This document shows, piece by piece, positions 35,733-41,995 of a stretch of DNA of 41,995 nucleotides. Positions within the stretch are counted from its first letter, which is position 1, and each line of letters begins with the position of its first letter. Under the pieces are notes generated by a model, which did no database searches, was not told where the DNA came from, and worked only from the letters and a program-made list of their open reading frames with translations. The stretch spans positions 1 through 41,995 of the IMG/VR virus record IMGVR_UViG_3300009049_000009, one strand, 5' to 3'. The position numbers and the translations under genes were made by a program. This DNA is from a virus.

Positions 35733-38141
35733 ATGAAAATACAAACAAATACCGATAGTTCTTTCCCTAACCAAGTTGTTAGCGACGAAGTAAAAGCTAG
35801 TTACGATTATGGCTTACAAGTCTCTAGGGCTATTGAACAAGAGTGGTTCAATCAAGGAAGAGGTAATGGTAATAGATATTTAAACAACTGGAATAGTTTT
35901 CACACACTACGGTTATACGCCAGAGGTGAACAATCAATACAAAAATACAAAGATGAATTATCTATAAATGGTGACTTGTCTTATCTTAATTTAGATTGGA
36001 AGCCTATACCAGTAATATCAAAGTTTGTAGATATTGTTGTAAACGGTATGTCTAATAAGTCTTATGACATAAGTGCTTTTGCACAAGATCCTTTTTCTGT
36101 AAAACAAAGAACGGATTATGCGGCTGCGGTTGAAAGAGACATGAACACTAAAGAAGCTCTTGTTAATATTAAAGAAAACCTAGGTATGGATTTTTCTTTA
36201 ACAGGAAGCTTAGAAAGTTTACCCGAAAATCAAGAAGAGTTAGATGTTCATTTACAAATGACCACTAAACAAAATGTTGAAATAGCGGAAGAAGAAGTTA
36301 TAAATAATGTATTAGCTTTTAATAAGTACGATCAAACAAAGAAACGTTTAGCTCAAGATTTAACTACTATTGGTATTGGGGCTGTTAAAACATCTTTCAA
36401 TAAATCAGAAGGAATAGTAACTGACTATGTTGATCCGGCTAATATGATTTATTCATATACAGAAGATCCAAACTTCGAGGATATATATTATGTAGGAGAA
36501 GTGAAGTCTATATCATTAGCGGAACTTAAAAAACAATTCCCATCATTATCAGCATCAGAGTTAGAAAAAATACAAGATATGCCTGGTAATTCTCAATATG
36601 TAACTAATTGGGGAAATTATGATGCTAACACAATACAAGTTTTGTACTTTGAATATAAAACATATTCAGATCAAGTATTTAAAATAAAGAAAACAGAACA
36701 AGGCTTAGAAAAAACATTAGAAAAGTCAGATACATTCAACCCACCTGAAAACGATAACTTTGAAAGAGTATCAAGAACAATAGAAGTTTTATATTCAGGA
36801 GCTAAGGTTTTAGGTACAAATACAATGTTAAAGTGGGAGATGGCTGAAAATATGACCAGACCTACAGCGGATACTACAAAAGTAATGATGAATTACTGTA
36901 TATCAGCTCCTAGAATGTATAAAGGACGTATAGAATCTATAGTTAGTAAAATTACTAGCTTTGCTGATATGATCCAAATAACACACCTTAAACTACAACA
37001 AGTAATGTCTAGAATAGTACCAGATGGTGTATTTTTAGATATGGATGGGTTAGCTGAAGTTGATTTAGGTAACGGTACTACATACAATCCAGCAGAGGCA
37101 TTGAATATGTATTTTCAAACAGGTTCTGTTGTAGGTAGATCATTAACACAAGACGGAGAATTAAATAGAGGTAAAATACCAGTACAAGAATTATCATCTT
37201 CAAGCGGGCAAGCTAAAATACAAAGCTTAATAGGTACGTATCAATATTATCTACAAATGATAAGAGACGTAACCGGATTAAACGAAGCAAGAGATGGAAG
37301 TGCTCCGAGTAAAGATGCATTAGTAGGTTTACAAAAAATAGCAGCTAATGCTTCTAATATTGCAACCAAGCATGTATTAGACTCTTTATTATACTTAACC
37401 GTTAGAACTTGTGAAAACATTAGTTTAAAAGTTGCTGATGTTATTGAAAATCCTTTAACTGAAAACGCTTTAACAAATGCTATAAGTACATTTAATACAA
37501 AAACTCTTGAAGAGTTAATGAATTTACAGCTACATGACTTCGGTATTTATTTAGAATTAGAACCAGAAGAAGAAGAAAAAGCTTTATTAGAACAAAATAT
37601 ACAAGTTGCTTTACAAACACAAGCTATTCAATTATCTGACGCTATTGATATTAGGCAAATTAAAAATATAAAATTAGCTAATCAATTCTTAAAGCTTAGA
37701 CAAACTCAAAAGATTAAGAGAGAACAAGAGCAACAACAAAGAAATATACAAGCTCAAGCTCAAGCAAATGCAGAGTCTGCTGAGAAAGCTGCTATGTATG
37801 AAGTTCAAAAACAACAAGCATTAACTGCTGAAAAAGTTAGCATTGAACAAGCTAAGTCTCAGTTTGAAATAGAAAGAATGCAAACAGAAGCTCAAATAAA
37901 AAGAGAGTTGATGGCTGAAGAATTTCAATACAACATACAGTTAGCTCAAGCTCAAATAGGTGCAGCTCAAGCAAAAGAGCAAGAAATAGAAGATAGAAAA
38001 GATAAAAGAATTAAAATGCAAGGTACCCAACAATCTGAATTAATAAATCAAAGACAGACAGATGGTTTACCTAAGGACTTTGAATCATCAGGAAATGATG
38101 TATTAGGCGGGTTTGGATTAGAACAGTTTGGGCCTAGGTAA
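35733..38141 (+). CDS. Portal protein
   Basis: An 802-aa protein: N-terminal QVSRAIEQEWFNQGRGNGNR, LRLYARGEQSIQKYKDELS and LDWKPIPVISKFVDIVVNGM are portal-type wing/stem regions. It has NEARDGSAPSKDALVGLQKI, then a long Gln/Ala/Glu coiled coil (from about residue 660) that may be the crown or barrel. It begins 0 bp after the terminase stop and precedes the scaffold, so it is the DNA entry ring. It is on the large side, like podovirus portals. Confidence 0.85.
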   Translation: MKIQTNTDSSFPNQVVSDEVKASYDYGLQVSRAIEQEWFNQGRGNGNRYLNNWNSFHTLRLYARGEQSIQKYKDELSINGDLSYLNLDWKPIPVISKFVDIVVNGMSNKSYDISAFAQDPFSVKQRTDYAAAVERDMNTKEALVNIKENLGMDFSLTGSLESLPENQEELDVHLQMTTKQNVEIAEEEVINNVLAFNKYDQTKKRLAQDLTTIGIGAVKTSFNKSEGIVTDYVDPANMIYSYTEDPNFEDIYYVGEVKSISLAELKKQFPSLSASELEKIQDMPGNSQYVTNWGNYDANTIQVLYFEYKTYSDQVFKIKKTEQGLEKTLEKSDTFNPPENDNFERVSRTIEVLYSGAKVLGTNTMLKWEMAENMTRPTADTTKVMMNYCISAPRMYKGRIESIVSKITSFADMIQITHLKLQQVMSRIVPDGVFLDMDGLAEVDLGNGTTYNPAEALNMYFQTGSVVGRSLTQDGELNRGKIPVQELSSSSGQAKIQSLIGTYQYYLQMIRDVTGLNEARDGSAPSKDALVGLQKIAANASNIATKHVLDSLLYLTVRTCENISLKVADVIENPLTENALTNAISTFNTKTLEELMNLQLHDFGIYLELEPEEEEKALLEQNIQVALQTQAIQLSDAIDIRQIKNIKLANQFLKLRQTQKIKREQEQQQRNIQAQAQANAESAEKAAMYEVQKQQALTAEKVSIEQAKSQFEIERMQTEAQIKRELMAEEFQYNIQLAQAQIGAAQAKEQEIEDRKDKRIKMQGTQQSELINQRQTDGLPKDFESSGNDVLGGFGLEQFGPR

Positions 38142-38173
38142 GATTACAAACAATTATTTAATTATATTATATT

Positions 38174-39286
38174 ATGTCAGAAGTAAAACAAGAAGGGGAT
38201 TTTAAAATTAAATCCAAGAAAAAAAGCCCTAAAAAATTAGGCAACCAATCTAATGAGCCTATAAAGGTTAATATAGATGAGGTTAAAGAAAATACAACCG
38301 AAGATACTGCTAAGGTAATAATACCTGAAGTAAAAGAAGAAGTTGTTATAGTTAGTGAAACTAAAACAGAAGAACAAGCTCAAGATGGTTTGATTGAGGT
38401 TATTGAAGAAGATGAAGATGATACTGAAGAAGTTATCGAACAGCAAGCTCAACCAGTAGTTGATCAAAGAGTATTACCGGAAAACATTGAAAAGCTTGTT
38501 AGCTTTATGGAAGATACTGGCGGTACCGTAGAAGATTATGTTAGATTAAACGCTGACTATTCTAGCATCGATGATAAAGCATTGTTAAAAGAATATTATA
38601 AAAAAACAAAACCATATTTAGAATCTGATGACGTAAGTCTTCTTTTAGAAGATTATGATTACGACGAAGATATAGATGAGGAAAGAGATATACGCAAAAA
38701 GAAAATTGCGTTTAAAGAAGAAGTTGCAAAAGCAAAAGGCTTTTTGGAGAACACTAAGAGTAAATATTACGACGAGATCAAGTTGAGACCCGGCGCTACT
38801 CAAGAACAACAAAAAGCAACAGAGTTTTTCAACCGATACCAAGAGGATCAAAGAGTAGCTGATCAACAGCACGCGGATTTTAAATCAAAAACAAACGATT
38901 ATTTTACAAAGGAGTTCAAAGGTTTTGAATTCAATGTAGGTGAAAAGAAGTTTAGATATGGTTTACAAGATCCGTCGAAAGTTGCAGAAAACCAATCCAG
39001 TATTAATAACTTCGTAGGAAAGTTTCTTGACGATAGTGGTAATATAAAGGATACTAAAGGTTATCACAAAGCTATTTATTTAGCTTCTAATGCTGACAAG
39101 ATTATTAATCATTTTTATGAACAAGGTAAAACAGATGCTACTAAAGAAATAATTAGTAAATCTAAAAACCCAAGCACAGAACCTAGACAAACTGGGACAG
39201 GTGAGTTTGTAAATGGAATAAAAGTCAAATCGATTAGTGGCTACGATAACTCTAAACTTAGAATTAAAACAAAAAAATTTAACTAA
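38174..39286 (+). CDS. Scaffold-like capsid assembly protein, 370 aa
   Basis: The N-terminal half is strongly charged (MSEVKQEGDFKIKSKKKSPK, then EEVVIVSETKTEEQAQ, EEDEDDTEEVIEQQAQ). The C-terminal half is helical (YKKTKPYLESDD, EDQRVADQQHADFKSKTND), ending in KSISGYDNSKLRIKTKKFN. Composition, length and position between portal and capsid match phage scaffolds. It would guide capsid shell assembly and then leave. Sequence itself shows no catalytic site. Confidence 0.75.
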   Translation: MSEVKQEGDFKIKSKKKSPKKLGNQSNEPIKVNIDEVKENTTEDTAKVIIPEVKEEVVIVSETKTEEQAQDGLIEVIEEDEDDTEEVIEQQAQPVVDQRVLPENIEKLVSFMEDTGGTVEDYVRLNADYSSIDDKALLKEYYKKTKPYLESDDVSLLLEDYDYDEDIDEERDIRKKKIAFKEEVAKAKGFLENTKSKYYDEIKLRPGATQEQQKATEFFNRYQEDQRVADQQHADFKSKTNDYFTKEFKGFEFNVGEKKFRYGLQDPSKVAENQSSINNFVGKFLDDSGNIKDTKGYHKAIYLASNADKIINHFYEQGKTDATKEIISKSKNPSTEPRQTGTGEFVNGIKVKSISGYDNSKLRIKTKKFN

Positions 39287-39300
39287 AAAAATTAAAAATT

Positions 39301-40779
39301 ATGGCAAATGTAAGTCCAGCGTTCGGGAGTTTAATCCCAACGCAAAAAAAGCAAGCCTTAGAGGGCAATTATTTAAACTTTACTGATGGGACGAATGATT
39401 TCGCACAACAGTACTTACCAGAAATCTATGAAGCTGAAGTAGAGCGTTATGGAAATAGAACCTTAAGTGGTTTCTTAAGAATGGTAGGAGCTGAAATGCC
39501 AATGACTTCTGATCAAGTAGTATGGTCTGAGCAAAATAGATTACACATCTCTTATGAGAATGTAATAGCAACTAATGCAGGTGCTGTAGGAGCAAAAGTT
39601 TCTACTTTAACTATACCTGTTGGCGGTGCTGGTGCAACTCTTATTCAAAATGTTGTATCCCCTGGTTCTACTATTGTAGTGATGAATCCAGCAACTGGAG
39701 CAGAATTAAACTGTTACGTTGTTGCTTCTGGAGCTACTCCTGGAAGTGCTTTAGGTGCTGGTGTATTAACTGTTGCTCCTTATTCTCAAGAAGCATTAGA
39801 TGGAACTGGAGCTGGAGCTGCTGAAATAGATTTAGTGACTGGTGGACCAGCGCTTAAGATCTTTGTATATGGATCTGAATACGGAAAAGGAACTGGAGAC
39901 GCTAACAGAATTTCTGTAACGCCTTCTTTCACTCAGTATTCTAACTCTCCTATTATCATCAAAGACAAGTATGCAATCAACGGATCTGACACTGCTCAGA
40001 TTGGATGGGTTGAAGTAGCTACTGAGTCTGGTCAAGGAGGTTTCTTATGGTACTTAAAAGCTGAATCTGAAACAAGATTACGTTTTGAAGACTACTTAGA
40101 AATGTCTATGGTAGAAGGTGAATTAAAATCTGGAACCTCAACTACAACTGCTAAAGGTACTGAAGGTCTTTTTGCTGCTGTTAAAAGCCGTGGAAATGTA
40201 TTAGTAGACTTTACTGCAGCAACTGGTTTAGCTCAGTTTGATTCAATTCTTAAAAACTTAGATACTCAAGGAGCTATCGAAGAAAACATGTTATTCTTAA
40301 ATAGAGAAACTTCTCTAGATTTTGATGATATGTTAGCTACTGTTGGTCAACAAGGTGGGACTGGTATATACCAAGGAGGTAGTTCTTATGGTGTATTTGA
40401 AAATTCTGAAGAAATGGCATTGAACTTAGGTTTCTCTGGTTTCAGAAGAGGTTCTTATGACTTCTACAAAACTGACTGGAAATACTTAAACGACGCTTCT
40501 ACTCGTGGTGGTGTTGCTGATGCTGGTATCGAAGGAGTATTAGTACCTGCTGGAACTTCTACAGTTTACGATCAAATATTAGGAACTAACATCAGAAGAC
40601 CTTTCTTACACGTAAGATATAGAGCTTCTCAAGCTGATGATAGAAGAATGAAAAACTGGATCACTGGATCTGTAGGTGGCGCTGCTACTTCTGATTTAGA
40701 TGCTATGGAAGTTCACTTCTTATCTGAAAGATGTTTAGTAACTCAAGCGGCTAACAACTTTGTGTTATTCACAGACTAG
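39301..40779 (+). CDS. Major capsid protein
   Basis: 492 aa starting MANVSPAFGSLIPTQKKQAL, followed by LPEIYEAEVERYGNRTLSGF, LRMVGAEMPMTSDQVVWSEQ, a beta-rich middle (VPIGSTIVVMNPATGAE-type stretches) and IRRPFLHVRYRASQADDR near the end. Layout and position after portal and scaffold make it the HK97-fold shell protein. Codon use is unusually uniform (GAA, TCT, TTA), as in a highly expressed gene. Confidence 0.9.
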   Translation: MANVSPAFGSLIPTQKKQALEGNYLNFTDGTNDFAQQYLPEIYEAEVERYGNRTLSGFLRMVGAEMPMTSDQVVWSEQNRLHISYENVIATNAGAVGAKVSTLTIPVGGAGATLIQNVVSPGSTIVVMNPATGAELNCYVVASGATPGSALGAGVLTVAPYSQEALDGTGAGAAEIDLVTGGPALKIFVYGSEYGKGTGDANRISVTPSFTQYSNSPIIIKDKYAINGSDTAQIGWVEVATESGQGGFLWYLKAESETRLRFEDYLEMSMVEGELKSGTSTTTAKGTEGLFAAVKSRGNVLVDFTAATGLAQFDSILKNLDTQGAIEENMLFLNRETSLDFDDMLATVGQQGGTGIYQGGSSYGVFENSEEMALNLGFSGFRRGSYDFYKTDWKYLNDASTRGGVADAGIEGVLVPAGTSTVYDQILGTNIRRPFLHVRYRASQADDRRMKNWITGSVGGAATSDLDAMEVHFLSERCLVTQAANNFVLFTD

Positions 40780-40804
40780 TACCGATTAAATTAATGTAGT
40801 AGTT

Positions 40805-40827
40805 ACCCTCGTTGAACTGACGGGGGT
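40805..40827 (+). terminator. Hairpin after the capsid gene
   Basis: ACCCTCG (40805-40811) pairs with CGGGGGT (40821-40827) with one G-T wobble around a 9-base loop. A T-rich stretch (40843-40855) follows after a gap, so it could be a weak terminator or mRNA stabiliser after the abundant capsid message. Confidence 0.5.
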
Positions 40828-40865
40828 GATTATTACTCTTATTCACATTTTTATTATATTATATT

Positions 40866-41699
40866 ATGGCTGCAAAAAAAGCACCAGCAAAGACAGTTGA
40901 GGTTGCTCCTCAGCAAGAAGTAGTAGCAAAAGTAGCTACACCAAAAAAACAAGAACCAGTAAAACCAACCTGGGAAATTAAAGATAGAATGTATATAGTT
41001 GTAGGTCAAGCACCTTTAACGTTAACTATTTCATCTAAACATACATCAAGGCACCCACTTCTTTGGTTTGATAAGGAAAAAGGTATCCAAAGAGAAATCA
41101 GATACGCAACCAATCAAAACTCACCTTTAATAGATGAGCAAAAAGGAGAAGCAACACTAGGACATATAATGTTCAAAGACGGAGTGCTTTATGTTAAAAA
41201 AGAAAAACAAAACTTACAAAAACTATTATCTTTATATCATCCACTATTAGGCAATAAATACTACGAACACAATCCAGTAGCTATTGCAGAAGATGAATTA
41301 GAAGATTTAGAGATTGAAGTAGATGCAATGATTGCTGCAAGAACAATGGAAGTAGATCAAGCCGAAGCAATACTTCGTGTTGAGATAGGTTCTAAAGTTT
41401 CAAGCATGACATCTAAAGAATTAAAAAGAGATCTTATGTTGTTTGCTAAAAGAAATCCACATTTATTTATGGAATTAGCAAATGATGATAATGTACACTT
41501 AAGGAACATAGCTATAAAAGCTTCTGAAATGAATATCATTAAATTATCACAAGATCAAAGAACCTTTACTTGGGGATCAAACGGTAGAAAATTAATGACT
41601 GTACCTTTTGATGAAAACCCTTACTCTGCAATGGCAGCTTACTTTAAAACCGATGAAGGTGTAGAAGTTTTTAGGTCAGTAGAGAAAAACTTAGAATAA
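40866..41699 (+). CDS. Hypothetical head-region protein, 277 aa
   Basis: The N-terminus is Ala/Lys/Pro-rich (MAAKKAPAKTVEVAPQQEVV, then KKQEPVKPTWEIKDRMYIVV), a charged linker. The rest has HTSRHPLLWFDKEKGIQREI, RYATNQNSPLIDEQKGEATL and LEDLEIEVDAMIAARTMEVD helices, then EVFRSVEKNLE. Position after the capsid suggests a head decoration or completion protein. No family recognised. Confidence 0.65.
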   Translation: MAAKKAPAKTVEVAPQQEVVAKVATPKKQEPVKPTWEIKDRMYIVVGQAPLTLTISSKHTSRHPLLWFDKEKGIQREIRYATNQNSPLIDEQKGEATLGHIMFKDGVLYVKKEKQNLQKLLSLYHPLLGNKYYEHNPVAIAEDELEDLEIEVDAMIAARTMEVDQAEAILRVEIGSKVSSMTSKELKRDLMLFAKRNPHLFMELANDDNVHLRNIAIKASEMNIIKLSQDQRTFTWGSNGRKLMTVPFDENPYSAMAAYFKTDEGVEVFRSVEKNLE

Positions 41700-41716
41700 C
41701 ATGTAATATTAATATT

Positions 41717-41741
41717 AGCTGGTCACTTCTCGTGACTGGCT
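41717..41741 (+). terminator. Hairpin terminator candidate
   Basis: AGCTGGTCAC (41717-41726) pairs with GTGACTGGCT (41732-41741) around TTCTC, with two wobbles. Outer TAATA/TATTA pairs extend it. The following stretch is A-rich, not a U-run, so it may act as a processing or stability hairpin. Confidence 0.5.
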
Positions 41742-41765
41742 GGTATTATAATAAAAAAATAAATA

Positions 41766-41995
41766 ATGGCTATAAATGTAGATTTAGTTTATAAAACTGT
41801 CTTATTAATACTTAACCAACAACAAAGAGGTTATATAACTCCAGACGAGTTTAATAAAGTAGGTAATCAAGTTCAGCAAGGTATATTTGAAAAATATATG
41901 AGCGACTTGAATCAACAATTACGTATACCTGAAAACGATAATGAGTATGCTAATAGAGTTAAAAACCTAGAAGAAAAACTAGATATATTTAAAAG
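41766..41995 (+). CDS. Structural-region protein, partial (runs off the right edge)
   Basis: Starts MAINVDLVYKTVLLILNQQQ and continues RGYITPDEFNKVGNQVQQGI, then ENDNEYANRVKNLEEKLDIF; 76 residues are visible. This opening matches a conserved marine-phage protein found after the capsid gene, whose role I cannot name. The leader is AATAAAAAAATAAATA. Incomplete at the 3' end. Confidence 0.6.
   Translation, partial: MAINVDLVYKTVLLILNQQQRGYITPDEFNKVGNQVQQGIFEKYMSDLNQQLRIPENDNEYANRVKNLEEKLDIFK

Overview
The window looks like about 42 kb of a tailed double-stranded DNA phage, most likely infecting a Bacteroidetes (Flavobacteria-like) host. The evidence is the AT-rich composition, AT-rich leaders such as AATTAAAT before start codons instead of strong Shine-Dalgarno sites, promoter-like motifs unlike sigma-70 boxes, and a gene set (portal, capsid, fibre with GIGTT repeats, GP88-like, KTSC-like, ERF, GroEL/ES) that I associate with marine phages of this group. 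The host is an inference. The window is not a complete genome: a fibre-like gene runs off the left edge and a structural gene runs off the right. I saw no DNA polymerase, RNA polymerase, lysin, integrase or tail-tube gene here.

Layout. Nearly everything from 1 to 19.9 kb is on the minus strand: nucleotide metabolism and nucleases (0.4-2.7 kb: PD-(D/E)XK endonuclease, two MazG-like proteins, ThyA), a T7-gp4-like primase-helicase (3.0-4.7 kb), an SSB/exonuclease/ERF recombination set (4.7-6.4 kb), a sigma-70-family factor (6.4-7.2 kb), then dozens of small, mostly unrecognised early-type genes. A cluster of structured RNAs with one canonical tRNA-Gln lies at 14.3-15.8 kb. A GC-rich, palindrome-rich divergent intergenic region (19.93-20.28 kb) separates this from the plus-strand arm. 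That arm holds tail/fibre genes (20.3-28.0 kb), GroEL and GroES (28.1-29.9 kb), small proteins with a holin-like and an HExxH protein (29.9-32.5 kb), terminase, portal, a scaffold-like protein and the major capsid protein (33.2-40.8 kb).

Regulation. Eleven copies of a 35-bp element, TACARACTAAAYACGA + 8 variable bases + a GATAATATA box, sit just upstream of the leading gene of successive minus-strand units, including the sigma factor gene. They probably form a phage promoter regulon. A second element of 46-47 bp, with TGTGAC-type inverted half-sites around a TATAAT core, occurs three times: over the start of an HTH gene at 9985, before the first right-arm gene, and in the 18.7-19.1 kb non-coding region.

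The least explained signal is a short directional repeat, GTGTATAGCATT. Six exact and four near copies all lie in the same orientation within 6.1-19.0 kb, inside genes in all three reading frames and in non-coding DNA. It partly resembles a DnaA box, and the arm encodes a protein resembling the DnaA DNA-binding domain. Other notable points are a compositional island inside the terminase ATPase domain, a GIY-YIG-like/MazG fusion, conserved GACTAGTC palindromes in the fibre repeats, and palindromic spacers flanking tiny genes at 8-9 kb.
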